From assembly GCA_019912845.1 (NCBI GenBank), contig JAIOHU010000102.1, positions 1-47,155 of the forward strand: a stretch of DNA of 47,155 nt. Reading direction: 5' to 3'. The stretch's first letter is position 1. Each line of letters opens with the position of its first letter. Made by a program: the position numbers and the translations under genes. Positions 34,327-43,499 of this stretch are shown piece by piece. The notes beneath the pieces were generated by a model. The model made no database searches, was not told where the DNA came from, and saw only the letters and a list, made by a program, of their open reading frames with translations. This DNA is from a bacterium (GTDB lineage Bacteria; Electryoneota; Electryoneia; Electryoneales; Electryoneaceae).

Positions 34327-37293
34327 CTAATGAATCTTATATCCCTCGATCACGCGATGATTGTTAGGATCAAATGCTGCTCTGTGGTAAAAACCCTCCA
34401 GAACAGGAATCCCGAAATTAGTGAAAATAGTGAAGTCATCAAAGTAAGAACGGTATGCACCACCAACACTTAATGTTACAGGAGCACTGAAAAAGAGGTG
34501 TCCATTAAACGCGACTTCCATCCCACTGCTGTACACCCCATTTTTCTGAATCCACTTTCCAAATGATCTGCTGTAACCAAAACCAGTCGATACCTCATGG
34601 AAAACATTTCCACTTATTGATTTCAAAAACGCAAAACCAAGTAACGCTCCCCGATCAGGATATGCAATGGGAAAATGCCAACCTAATCCCAGTTTTGCAA
34701 GATTTCCCAGATCGTGGCGATATGGCAGAGTTTTTGTCGGATAACCCCGGGGCAACACAAATCTACGTGAATAGTTAAGGTCGCCATCCTGCAATTGCAT
34801 GGAAAGTTGGGCTGAGGCAACATGATGAGTAAAAGGTAAGGGAGTATGGTAACGAATTGCGGAATTCAAAACCTCTCCAGCTACTTGTGAATTTTTCCCC
34901 AGATCGTGCTCGTAGCTGATATCGATACCCTGATAATGACTAATAACGGGATCTTTTGCGCTTCCATAATATCTTGCCAGTGAAACACCACCATGATAAC
35001 CGTGAAAACGGCGGTGGTGAAGTGTTGGAGTCGAAACTTCAGTTGCTGGATTATACGTGTAGTTCCAAAGACTGATTTCTCTGCCAATATATCCGAACCT
35101 CGGTGTGATGTAGCTCCACCAGCGGTCATGGTCAAGATAGAGTGTTTTGAAGAACGTGGTGCTTCCCTGCCAGTGACGTGAAAATATTTTGGTCGTATCC
35201 CAGGCGACATGATACCCATCTGCATTAAACAGTGGCTCGTATTCGACATCCATATAGGTGCTTAGTTCCAAGCCCAAATGCACAGGAAATTGACGCAGAG
35301 TTAATGATAAATCAGCACTTGGCTTTTGAGATTGGATACCGTACAAAAGCGAAAATCGGTATGAAGTCAGCAATAGAGGGTCTTGCCCATAGAGAAACCC
35401 TCCCACCAAAGGCTCATCATTCTCTTCGATGGTTGGAGACCAGGTCAAGGGACGTACATGGTGAAAGGTTTTATACTTGCCGACGGATATATCTACTTTA
35501 TCTGATTTTACAGTAATTGGCTGTTCGCTATTGCTCCAGGATTGAATGGAAATATCAACTGTCTCATTAAGATAATCCTCACTCTGCAACAGATTAAGCT
35601 CAAAACCATCTGATGAATACCCTGAATAGACAATCCCCTTACCATTAGCAATTTGGGCAGCTTCCAGTGCGCCAAACTTCGATCTGCTCAAACGAGTAGC
35701 AGTTCTCTCCTCAAGATCAACCCTAAAAACATCGAAATATTTATCGGGATCTGCTGAAACCAGCAGACGGTTATTATCAAGGAATGAAGGGTCCCAGGTG
35801 CAGGAAGCATTTTGAATCATTATTTTAGTGAAAATCCGATATTCAAAATCATACACCAGAACAGATTCACCATTTCCGGCATCGAATGTAAGGGCGAGTT
35901 TGCTGCCATCCGGGTTCCATGACGGATCAGAAATGCTCCCGAAGTGCGCTTCAATCAGCACACTGCGATCATTCAACGCAATTCCATCACCCGAAATTGT
36001 ACCAATGCAGAGTTGTTGCTTTGCGGCATCATCAACATTCACATACGCCAATCGCTCGTTGGCAGCATTCCAATCTGGTGCCCACCCTTCGCTGTTCAAA
36101 CCTTCCAGTTCATGTGAACTGCCATCCCACCCCACGAAGATAAATTTGTTCTTGTCCGCTTCATCTGCGAGAAGATCACGTTGAAGTCTGCTGTAGATGA
36201 TCCCTTCCTCAAGAACTGCAAATCCTTCATGCAACGATGCCCCTAATTCATGACCATTTAAAGCAACTCTGGATTCACCAGTTTCCAGGTTGAGTTCAAG
36301 AATACGTGAAGGACGTTCATAACCGGATTCACGTACTAGAATCCCATTTCCAAAGATTTTCGGATAACGATAATCTGTATTGGGGGAGTCCAGTAGAAGT
36401 TTTGAATTCGAAAGACCGGCATTCTCACGGTCTTCCATCTCACCAGCTATTTGCTGATACCATGCCTGCCTGCTTTGCCAGAATGCGTTTGTGGCATTTA
36501 GTGGATAAAAAGTTTTGTGAAAAGCTCGTCCCTGTAGAACGGGGATAGCTGCCATGTTGTCAATCCAGAATCCGAAATAATTCGCATTTCCTTTCATTTC
36601 AACAAGGTGCTTTGAGAGATATCCACCACCGATATAGGCTCGTGAAGCTGGCGGTTGTACAGTTCCTGGATTTCCCATCTGATTGATGTCCCAGAGCTTA
36701 TTCTCCCAAATTGGAGTTACCCAGAGCATACGGTGATACGAGGAATTTAACCTTCCGCCATTCCCAACGCTCTCGTCGTAAACTGCCATCCCTTCCAGTG
36801 TCCAATTGGGCGAAATGCCTACTGGTGCAACTCCCTCACCGAACACTTTTTTCAGTGGTTTGGTGAACCCATCCACATTGCTCAATTGTATGATATGCGC
36901 TAGTTCATGAAGCAGTACGCGATCGAGATAATTTCCAGCTTGAGGTCGGATGCCCTTGTCCATGGTTGGCTGGATAGGGACAACAATTCGTAAGGGAAGA
37001 ATCGTCACATGTGCACCATTCTGACGAAGCGAGGGGTTGAGGGTAACGTGAAAATGTGGCGGATGATGATCATATCGTTGTGAGAGCACTTCGAGGTGTA
37101 TTTTGAGGCGTTGTACAGCATAGTTCGCGTACTCCTCGAATCCGGCAGGGTAATGAACCGAGAAATTGGGAGTATCCAACGTTTGCCATTTAAGCGATGC
37201 AGGATAAATATTTGCGAAAGTTTTATTGCTGCTGATTGACAGAAATACAATTATGCAATAGATACTTAATCGTTTTAGCGTACTCTTTCTCAT
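34327..37293 (-). CDS. Secreted zinc protease-like / beta-propeller / outer-membrane barrel fusion
   Basis: A 988-residue protein with a signal peptide ending KTFA. Residues 30-300 resemble a gluzincin-like peptidase domain: HELAH at 129-133 and a downstream glutamate E167 in NWTLEGMAVYDES, the usual third zinc ligand. Residues from about 330 to 620 hold TolB/PD40-like propeller repeats (WAPDWNAANERLAYV, DPSWNPDGSKLALTFD). The last 350 residues alternate aromatic strands (YITPRFGYIGREISLWNYTYNP, GMEVAFNGHLFFSAPVTLSVGGAYRSYF), like an outer-membrane barrel. The start is the ATG at 37293; the frame reaches a TTG at 37320. Proteins of this three-part kind occur in FCB bacteria but are uncharacterised. 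A surface-anchored protease is inference. Confidence 0.75.
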   Translation of the reverse strand: MRKSTLKRLSIYCIIVFLSISSNKTFANIYPASLKWQTLDTPNFSVHYPAGFEEYANYAVQRLKIHLEVLSQRYDHHPPHFHVTLNPSLRQNGAHVTILPLRIVVPIQPTMDKGIRPQAGNYLDRVLLHELAHIIQLSNVDGFTKPLKKVFGEGVAPVGISPNWTLEGMAVYDESVGNGGRLNSSYHRMLWVTPIWENKLWDINQMGNPGTVQPPASRAYIGGGYLSKHLVEMKGNANYFGFWIDNMAAIPVLQGRAFHKTFYPLNATNAFWQSRQAWYQQIAGEMEDRENAGLSNSKLLLDSPNTDYRYPKIFGNGILVRESGYERPSRILELNLETGESRVALNGHELGASLHEGFAVLEEGIIYSRLQRDLLADEADKNKFIFVGWDGSSHELEGLNSEGWAPDWNAANERLAYVNVDDAAKQQLCIGTISGDGIALNDRSVLIEAHFGSISDPSWNPDGSKLALTFDAGNGESVLVYDFEYRIFTKIMIQNASCTWDPSFLDNNRLLVSADPDKYFDVFRVDLEERTATRLSRSKFGALEAAQIANGKGIVYSGYSSDGFELNLLQSEDYLNETVDISIQSWSNSEQPITVKSDKVDISVGKYKTFHHVRPLTWSPTIEENDEPLVGGFLYGQDPLLLTSYRFSLLYGIQSQKPSADLSLTLRQFPVHLGLELSTYMDVEYEPLFNADGYHVAWDTTKIFSRHWQGSTTFFKTLYLDHDRWWSYITPRFGYIGREISLWNYTYNPATEVSTPTLHHRRFHGYHGGVSLARYYGSAKDPVISHYQGIDISYEHDLGKNSQVAGEVLNSAIRYHTPLPFTHHVASAQLSMQLQDGDLNYSRRFVLPRGYPTKTLPYRHDLGNLAKLGLGWHFPIAYPDRGALLGFAFLKSISGNVFHEVSTGFGYSRSFGKWIQKNGVYSSGMEVAFNGHLFFSAPVTLSVGGAYRSYFDDFTIFTNFGIPVLEGFYHRAAFDPNNHRVIEGYKIH

Positions 37294-37636
37294 CGGGATC
37301 AAATAGCCCTGGATTATCAAATTGAAAATGTTTTACTTACCGGCGAGACAAAAGTTGCAACTGAATTTTGTCCACCTTCAAATGAGATGTCTTGCCTCTC
37401 TTGATTGCAAGCCTCCCCCTTTCTACCTTCAACTTTAGAGCTGATTCTTATTTTACTATCAACTTATGCTGGATCAGTAGATTGGTTCACCTGGAATGGC
37501 AGATTGCCCCTGGTTTATCCAGGGTCTAATGGGTCCATTACCAGAGTTATTAAACATTGGACATGTCCAATGCCATCGGTCAAAGATAGAGAGCCTGAAA
37601 AGGCAAACAAACTATTTCCAAGAGTACATCAATCCT
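37294..37636. other. 343-base divergent intergenic region
   Basis: It separates the protease-fusion gene (-) from ftsK (+), so both promoters should be here. The right half is repeat copy R3 (37482-37585). An open frame from 37496 runs through the repeat into ftsK but is not considered coding. Nothing else recognised. Confidence 0.6.
37482..37585 (+). repeat. Dispersed intergenic repeat, copy R3
   Basis: It begins TTGGTTCACCTGGAA, followed by CCCTGGTTTATCCAGGG hairpin, GTCTAATGGGTCCATTACCA and the perfect 16-bp palindrome ATTGGACATGTCCAAT (37556-37571). It ends ATCGGTCAAAG. It is immediately upstream of ftsK. Confidence 0.82.
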
Positions 37637-40009
37637 ATGGCGCGAAAAAAGGGACAGAAGAAAAAAAGAGGAAAGAAGGGAACTTCCCGATGGACGGCGA
37701 TACGTGTTGCCTTCGGGATCGCCTGCGCTACTTTTGCAGTGTTCTCTGTCCTGGCGATAACCTCCTACCATCCTGATGATCCCCCCAAGGGTACCGCTGA
37801 TTTTCCACACAATACGCTCGGGACTGCAGGCGCTGAAGTCGCTCATTTTTTTGTCAATTTTACCTTTGGAAAATACCTCTCCCTGCTTTTCCCGCTTTGG
37901 ATATTGACCTTTACAATCGAATGGATACGGCGAAAAGGGTATTTTTTCACTTTCAAGGTTGGTTCACTTGTTTTCATTGCGGCTATGCTGGCTTCTTCTG
38001 TGTGGGGACTCATTGAACTCGGGAGTCAAAATGCCTGGGAGGATGTTGGGCTTATAGGTCACTCGATATCGACTACCCTGGATAGCTTCCTGAATGTTAC
38101 AGGTTCATGGATTGTACTGGTTGGTGTAATTCTGATCTATATCACATTGGTATTCAGAAATAGCTTCAGTTTTTTTGGAAAAATAATAGCTGTAGTTGTA
38201 AAGTTTGCACGTTGGATTATCAGTCTATTGAAACGCATTCAAATTAAGATACCCTCACTCCCTGAACGTACCCCGAAGCCACGTGTTGAGGAAGCTCCTA
38301 TTATAGATGATGAAATTGAGGGAATTGGGGACGATGAAATTATTCCAGAGCCAGTTGAAGATATTCCTTTGGAAGAACTCTTTGAACCAGAAGAGGATAT
38401 GGAGGAGGAGGAACTCACTCGGGTCGAAGATGATATTCCAACTGAGCTGGATGAAACTGATGTTGATGACGCTGATCTTCAACCGGAAGAGGAAACAGAC
38501 CAGAAATCTCCTCCAGAATATGTCTACCCACCACTCGATCTGTTGATCGCTCCTCAACCGGAAGATACTCCTACTTTAGACGAGAAAGCGTTACGGGAGA
38601 TGGCGGCAAAGCTGGAAGAACGAATTGGAGAGTTTGGAGTTGAAGCAAAGGTGGTCAGGATCAATCCAGGTCCGGTCATCACTCGTTTTGATCTCAAACC
38701 GGCAAAAGGGGTAAAAGTCAACAAAATTGTGAACCTGGCGGATGATATTGCATTATCCTTATCCGCCAATTCCCTGCGTATCCAGGCTCCGATTCCCGGC
38801 GAAGGTGCGGTTGGCATTGAAGTGCCAAATGAAAAAGCGGCTACCGTTAGATTGCGTGAAATCTGCGAATCACCTGCCTTCCAGAACAGTAAGGGCAGGT
38901 TGACCATTGCACTTGGCAAAACCGCCCAGGGAGATATGTTTGTAACTGATCTGGCAAAAATGCCTCATCTTCTGATTGCTGGAACCACTGGCTCCGGAAA
39001 ATCTGTCTGCATCAATACCATAATCTCGAGCCTCTTACTTCGCAACAAACCTCAAGAAGTTCTGATTGCGATGGTTGATCCGAAAAAGATTGAATTGAGC
39101 ACTTATGCTGAATTACGGAAACATCATCTCCTCTACCTCGAAGAAACCGATGAGGTAATCGCGACAGAGCCTAAAAACGCGGTAATGCTTTTGCAGAGTA
39201 TTGTTAATGAGATGGAGCAACGATATGATCGTCTTGCGGAAACTGGTGCGCGAAATATCCTCGAATTCAACAGGTATGTTGAACAGGGTAAGGTTAAACC
39301 AGATGATGAGGGTAATGAACCAGTAAAACTCCCATATATCGTCGTCATTATTGATGAATTGGCAGATTTGATGCTGACAGCGTCTAAGGAAGTTGAAGAA
39401 CCGATCGCACGTCTGGCTCAAATGGCGCGCGCCATCGGCATCCACCTGGTGGTGGCAACGCAACGTCCCTCTGTAAATGTGATCACTGGTGTCATCAAGG
39501 CGAATTTCCCTGGCAGATTGGCGTTTATGGTCGCAACGAAGATCGACAGCCGTACCATTTTAGATAAGCCGGGAGCGCAAGCATTGCTTGGGATGGGCGA
39601 TTCACTGTTGCAGACAAATGCCTCTCCTCATCCGACAAGAATCCATGGAGCCTTAATCACCACAGATGAAGTGCATGCTCTGATAGCACACGTTTCCAGG
39701 CAACCAGCGTTTGTGAAAAATGTTAAACTGAAAGCACCGGAGACAAGTGATGGAGGCGGTGGCAGCGGACTGGACTTTGGTGATGAAGCACGTGACGCCC
39801 TGTTTGCGGAAGGTGTGAGGACAGTGGTACGAACGCAGCAGGGCTCTGTTTCACTTCTCCAACGCAGGCTGAAAATTGGATATGCACGTGCCGGTCGAAT
39901 CCTCGATCAACTTGAACAAGCCGGCGTAGTTGGACCATTTGAAGGCTCAAAAGCTCGCGAAGTTTTGATTTCCGCGGAAGAGGTGGAGGAGTTCCTTGCG
40001 AAAGACTAA
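37637..40009 (+). CDS. ftsK: DNA translocase FtsK/SpoIIIE
   Basis: A 790-residue protein. The basic N-terminus (MARKKGQKKKRGKKG) is followed by four or five membrane helices (about 20-180), an acidic linker (about 215-300) and the motor. Motor features are the alpha domain with VVRINPGPVITRFDLKPAKGVK, Walker A GTTGSGKS at 449-456, Walker B VVIIDELADLM with D573, and ATQRPSVNVITGVIKANFPGR. The gamma winged helix closes the protein (LLQRRLKIGYARAGRILDQLE). It pumps DNA at the septum and activates XerCD. The start is placed at 37637, because the 47 codons upstream are repeat R3 sequence. The last 14 bases overlap lolA. The ftsK-lolA order is the same as in E. coli. Confidence 0.96.
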   Translation: MARKKGQKKKRGKKGTSRWTAIRVAFGIACATFAVFSVLAITSYHPDDPPKGTADFPHNTLGTAGAEVAHFFVNFTFGKYLSLLFPLWILTFTIEWIRRKGYFFTFKVGSLVFIAAMLASSVWGLIELGSQNAWEDVGLIGHSISTTLDSFLNVTGSWIVLVGVILIYITLVFRNSFSFFGKIIAVVVKFARWIISLLKRIQIKIPSLPERTPKPRVEEAPIIDDEIEGIGDDEIIPEPVEDIPLEELFEPEEDMEEEELTRVEDDIPTELDETDVDDADLQPEEETDQKSPPEYVYPPLDLLIAPQPEDTPTLDEKALREMAAKLEERIGEFGVEAKVVRINPGPVITRFDLKPAKGVKVNKIVNLADDIALSLSANSLRIQAPIPGEGAVGIEVPNEKAATVRLREICESPAFQNSKGRLTIALGKTAQGDMFVTDLAKMPHLLIAGTTGSGKSVCINTIISSLLLRNKPQEVLIAMVDPKKIELSTYAELRKHHLLYLEETDEVIATEPKNAVMLLQSIVNEMEQRYDRLAETGARNILEFNRYVEQGKVKPDDEGNEPVKLPYIVVIIDELADLMLTASKEVEEPIARLAQMARAIGIHLVVATQRPSVNVITGVIKANFPGRLAFMVATKIDSRTILDKPGAQALLGMGDSLLQTNASPHPTRIHGALITTDEVHALIAHVSRQPAFVKNVKLKAPETSDGGGGSGLDFGDEARDALFAEGVRTVVRTQQGSVSLLQRRLKIGYARAGRILDQLEQAGVVGPFEGSKAREVLISAEEVEEFLAKD

Positions 40010-40652
40010 GAAAATATCAGGGATAATTATCTCTTTCCTGGTGATACTGATTGCGATATCCATCGCAGAGGCTTCCCCGCCAAAAGGAAAGAAGTTGATA
40101 AAAGAGATTCAGGAAGTTTACGCTTCGCTTGAAAATCTTACCAGTACATTTCGCATGGAGTTTCAATGGGAACTTGCGGGGGAGATGGAAGTTACTGAAG
40201 GCAAAATGATCTGGGGAATGGGTGATCGTTTCCGTTATGAAACTGAGCGGGAGATGATGGTTTCTGACGGAAAAACATTGTGGCGATACAGCTTGATAAC
40301 CAACCAGGTAATTGTGGAAGATTTGAAGAAAGCAGACCTTGGATTTCTTCCGCGAGAAATCCTTTTTGAATTCCCGAAACTATTTTCCCCTCGTGAGGTC
40401 ATGGAGTCTAAAATCGGGGATACTTCTGCATGGTTGTTGCTTCTTGAACCAAAAGAAGAAGACCTGGGTATAAAAGAACTGAAGGTATGGGTAAGCCAGA
40501 CTGAAAAAATCACCCAAAGGATGGAGTGGATTGATCTGGATGGCAACCGAACCACTTATTCACTAGATGAAATTGAACTAAACAAAGAACTGAAAGCAGA
40601 TGCCTTTACTGTGAAAGTGCCGGATGATGCCACAGTATATGATCTGCGTTGA
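39996..40652 (+). CDS. lolA: Outer-membrane lipoprotein carrier protein LolA
   Basis: A 218-residue periplasmic chaperone that takes lipoproteins from LolCDE to the outer membrane. A signal peptide ends IAEA. The mature region has LIKEIQEVYASLENLTSTFRMEF, then GKMIWGMGDRFRYE, VSDGKTLWRYSLITNQVIVED, and the late LKVWVSQTEKITQRMEWIDLDGNRTTYSLDEIELN stretch, all normal for LolA. The start is a TTG at 39996 preceded by GGAGG at six bases; it overlaps the end of ftsK by 14 bases. Its presence implies a LolCDE pathway for the lipoproteins in this window. Confidence 0.93.
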   Translation: MRKTKKISGIIISFLVILIAISIAEASPPKGKKLIKEIQEVYASLENLTSTFRMEFQWELAGEMEVTEGKMIWGMGDRFRYETEREMMVSDGKTLWRYSLITNQVIVEDLKKADLGFLPREILFEFPKLFSPREVMESKIGDTSAWLLLLEPKEEDLGIKELKVWVSQTEKITQRMEWIDLDGNRTTYSLDEIELNKELKADAFTVKVPDDATVYDLR

Positions 40653-40658
40653 AAATTT

Positions 40659-41747
40659 ATGAAACGGTGGCAAACCTGGCTCGGCTTTCTGATAAGCCTG
40701 CTATTCCTCTACCTTGTGTTTTTCAAACCTCATTTCCATGAGCTGTTCAGTGGCGAAATGGGCGTGTTTGAAGCGTTGTTCGGACGATTACGTTTGGATA
40801 TACGAGATGTCTGGAAGCTCGCATCCGAAGTTCGTCCCCTACCGGCGATTACCGCTGTCCTCATGTTAATTGGATCACTTTTTCTCCGCGCATGGCGGTG
40901 GAGGGTTATGATTTCGCAGCTTGGTACTGTCTCGTACAATGTTGTCTATCATGCGGTAAATATCGGCTACCTGTTGAATAATATCCTTCCTTTCCGTGCA
41001 GGTGAATTTCTGCGAGCTGTGCTGGTTGGGCAACGCAGTGGATTGTCCAAAATTTCAATGTTAAGTGTGTTGGTACTCGAACGAGTTTTCGATCTTGCTG
41101 GTCTGGTTGTCTTATTCGGGATCGTACTCGCGCTCTATCCGTTCCCAGAGTGGGTACGTATTGGTGGCGGAATCATGGCGGTGGTGATTTTTGCTGTGCT
41201 GATCGTTGGGCTGTTTATTTCCAAATCTCACGAAAAAATTTCATCTTGGATAAAAGTTAAAACAGCAGAGCGATCAGATTTTTTACAATCGCTTGGAAAG
41301 CATGCGATCAACCTCTTTCAGGGGTTGCACGTCCTTCGTAAAACCAGTGCGATGCTGAATGTGGTATGGTCATCTCTGATGCTGTGGCTGATATACATTA
41401 CCATCATGAAATTGAGTCTGGATGCCTTCGGGCTGACCAATAACCCCAATAATGGCATTGAAGGTGCTGGTTGGCTTGCATCAGCAGTATTGACCGTTAT
41501 GACCACCCTCGGATTGGGTATTCCATCGGCACCGGGAGCAGTTGGCACCTATCATGGTGTCGCTGTTCTTTCTCTTTCCTGGTTTGGCATCGAGGAGTCA
41601 ACTGCGGTGATCTTCGCAACCTATTTGCACCTCTTCATGATGACAACTTTATCTGGAATGGGGTTGATCAGCGTCTGGCGGATGGGACTGAAGTGGAAAA
41701 CGCTTTTACAAAGCGCACGTCAAATTGATAACTCCAAGCCAGAGTGA
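40659..41747 (+). CDS. Flippase-like membrane protein (lysylphosphatidylglycerol synthase TM family, UPF0104)
   Basis: A 362-residue protein with about eight membrane helices. Family signatures are LLNNILPFRAGEFLRAVLVGQ, VLVLERVFDLAGLVVLF, and LGLGIPSAPGAVGTYHGVAVLSL. This is the membrane half of MprF-type proteins without the aminoacyl transferase domain. Stand-alone members are thought to move lipids or lipid-linked compounds. The ATG at 40659 is six bases after the lolA stop, so co-transcription with ftsK-lolA is likely. Substrate unknown. Confidence 0.88.
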   Translation: MKRWQTWLGFLISLLFLYLVFFKPHFHELFSGEMGVFEALFGRLRLDIRDVWKLASEVRPLPAITAVLMLIGSLFLRAWRWRVMISQLGTVSYNVVYHAVNIGYLLNNILPFRAGEFLRAVLVGQRSGLSKISMLSVLVLERVFDLAGLVVLFGIVLALYPFPEWVRIGGGIMAVVIFAVLIVGLFISKSHEKISSWIKVKTAERSDFLQSLGKHAINLFQGLHVLRKTSAMLNVVWSSLMLWLIYITIMKLSLDAFGLTNNPNNGIEGAGWLASAVLTVMTTLGLGIPSAPGAVGTYHGVAVLSLSWFGIEESTAVIFATYLHLFMMTTLSGMGLISVWRMGLKWKTLLQSARQIDNSKPE

Positions 41748-41750
41748 CGG

Positions 41751-42464
41751 ATGGATCAATTATCAGAGAACAGTAAAGATTTGGATATCCGAACAAAAAA
41801 TGAATTAATTGACTACCTCGCACAATTCATCACCCCCCATAAACTGGAACTTTTCGATAGTGTGCTGGAAAATCGAACTCGAGATGTAACTGTTGTACTC
41901 GAAAATATTTACCAACCTCAGAATGCAAGTGCGGTTGTTCGTACCTGTGACTGCCTGGGCATTCAGGACCTGCATATCATCGAAAATTCAAATGCCTACC
42001 AGATAAACCCGAAAGTTACTCAAGGTTCATCCAAATGGGTTACTTTTCATAGGTATTCAAAATTTGAAGACAACACAGCAGAATGTATCACACGTTTGAA
42101 GAAACAAGGCTACCGTATTATCGCTACCACTCCGCATAAAGAGGATACCACCCTGAATGAACTTCCCGTGCATGGAAAAATGGCTTTCCTGTTTGGTCAG
42201 GAGGAACCAGGTCTCTCTGAAAGAGCAATTTCACTCGCTGATGAATATGTAAAAATCCCCATGTATGGGTTTACTGAAAGTTTTAATATCTCTGTCAGTG
42301 CGGGGCTGATTCTCTATCAAGTGACAAATCAACTGCGGGAAAAAGGGGAGCATTGGGGTTTATCCGAAGAGGAAAAGATCAACCTGAAGCTCACCTGGAT
42401 ACGTAAAATGTTAAAGAAATACCATTTGTTGGAAAAAGAATTTTTTGTAGCTCGTGGTTTGTAA
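41751..42464 (+). CDS. trmH: tRNA (guanosine(18)-2'-O)-methyltransferase, SpoU/TrmH family
   Basis: A 237-residue SPOUT methyltransferase. Motif 1 is QPQNASAVVRTCDCLGIQDLHII, motif 2 is KMAFLFGQEEPGLSERAI, and motif 3, the SAM-binding knot, is IPMYGFTESFNISVSAGLILYQV. The TrmH-specific C-terminal helix with WIRKMLKKYHLLEKEF follows, as in TrmH rather than RlmB. It methylates G18 in the tRNA D-loop. The ATG at 41751 lies three bases after the upstream stop. It is the last gene of the ftsK-lolA run. Confidence 0.92.
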   Translation: MDQLSENSKDLDIRTKNELIDYLAQFITPHKLELFDSVLENRTRDVTVVLENIYQPQNASAVVRTCDCLGIQDLHIIENSNAYQINPKVTQGSSKWVTFHRYSKFEDNTAECITRLKKQGYRIIATTPHKEDTTLNELPVHGKMAFLFGQEEPGLSERAISLADEYVKIPMYGFTESFNISVSAGLILYQVTNQLREKGEHWGLSEEEKINLKLTWIRKMLKKYHLLEKEFFVARGL

Positions 42465-42772
42465 CTTTCCCTTAAAACGCTTTCAATGATTTTCTGGAGA
42501 CCGTTTGATGTGTGCTCCAGAACACACCTAAGTCTGAAATTGCAATATCTTAAAAGATTATTGATCTCACTCTTGAGATTATGCTTATAGCTGGGTTCGT
42601 TCTGCAGCATCAGTCGCTACTGTTGCCGCAATATCTACGGATGTGACGGAAAACAGTTTTATTGACTGGCATTCTTGTTGCCTAACAGTTTTAACGGCTG
42701 GCACTCAAGAGAATTACAAGCGGGTTAGATGTTTATTCTGAGTTCGACTATCCATTCAACAGGGGAATCCAA
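42465..42772. other. 308-base intergenic region upstream of the MarR gene
   Basis: It contains a small inverted repeat GTGTG-CTCCAGAA-CACAC (42510-42527) and the tandem imperfect repeat at 42652-42706. No gene or RNA recognised. Confidence 0.55.
42652..42706 (+). repeat. Two 23-base direct repeats, 32 bases apart, upstream of the MarR gene
   Basis: AACAGTTTTATTGACTGGCA (42652 on) and AACAGTTTTAACGGCTGGCA (42684 on), each extended by three more bases, differ at 4 of 23 positions. Spacing is close to three helical turns. They lie 67-121 bases before the MarR start, a plausible operator or promoter position. Confidence 0.5.
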
Positions 42773-43267
42773 ATGCCACAGTATCAACGCTTATCTGACT
42801 CAGCGATGGAACACGCCAAAGTATTATTATCAAAACCGGAAAATACACTTATTGTTCAGACGATACTTGGGAGAAGGTCAAAGGACTTACTCCAGAAAAT
42901 TGTTGTAAAATATGGTTTGACCGCAACGCAGTACGAGATATTGTATGGATTGTATATCTGTCCGAACTGCAATCAAAGTCAGTTAGGAAGTTTTTTATAT
43001 TTGGACAATGCAGCGGTAACAAGGCAAGTTGTGGCACTTGAGGAGGGTGGCTATCTTGTGCGTGGCAGAGATGAAACAGACCGGCGCGCATCAACCTTGA
43101 AGTTATCAGAGGATTCCGAGGCAATTTTACCTGAAATAGAAGAGAAAATTTCCAACCTGAGAGTGGAATTGTTTGAGGGATTTAGCAAAAATCAACAAAA
43201 ATCGTTATTGGAAATACTCGAAAAACTTCATAATAATCTTGACAGGTCGGTAGAATATGAATTCTAA
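42773..43267 (+). CDS. MarR-family transcriptional regulator with a CPNC pair
   Basis: A 164-residue winged-helix regulator. Helix-turn-helix: YEILYGLYICPNCNQSQLGSFLYLDNAAVTRQVVALEEGGYLVRGRDETDRRASTLKLSE, with the usual DETDRR wing. Cysteines C63 and C66 (CPNC) sit in the turn before the recognition helices, where most MarR proteins have no cysteines; a redox or metal response is possible but inferred. The ATG at 42773 has AGGGGA upstream. Target may be its own promoter, given the direct repeats upstream. No neighbouring efflux gene obviously pairs with it. Confidence 0.88.
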   Translation: MPQYQRLSDSAMEHAKVLLSKPENTLIVQTILGRRSKDLLQKIVVKYGLTATQYEILYGLYICPNCNQSQLGSFLYLDNAAVTRQVVALEEGGYLVRGRDETDRRASTLKLSEDSEAILPEIEEKISNLRVELFEGFSKNQQKSLLEILEKLHNNLDRSVEYEF

Positions 43268-43499
43268 CTGGATAAAACTTTCGATTAAAATGCTGCTTAA
43301 AATCGGAGCAATAAAACAACGACTTACTCACCTATGATCTCCCCCCTCTTTAAACTTCTGTAGCTTAACTTTGTGCGATGCAGCTACTAATTTGTTATCT
43401 TCAATCACAGAGATTCAAATTCCCTGTTTGGGGTAGAGTCTAAAACATTGCTCCCGTAATTTCCAGGAACAATCACCATTGTTTGCAAAAGAGATCACT

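Noticed and set aside
37496..37636. N-terminal 47-codon extension of ftsK
   Set aside because: It is encoded by the dispersed repeat R3 and lacks similarity to FtsK; the basic N-terminus at 37637 is the normal FtsK start.
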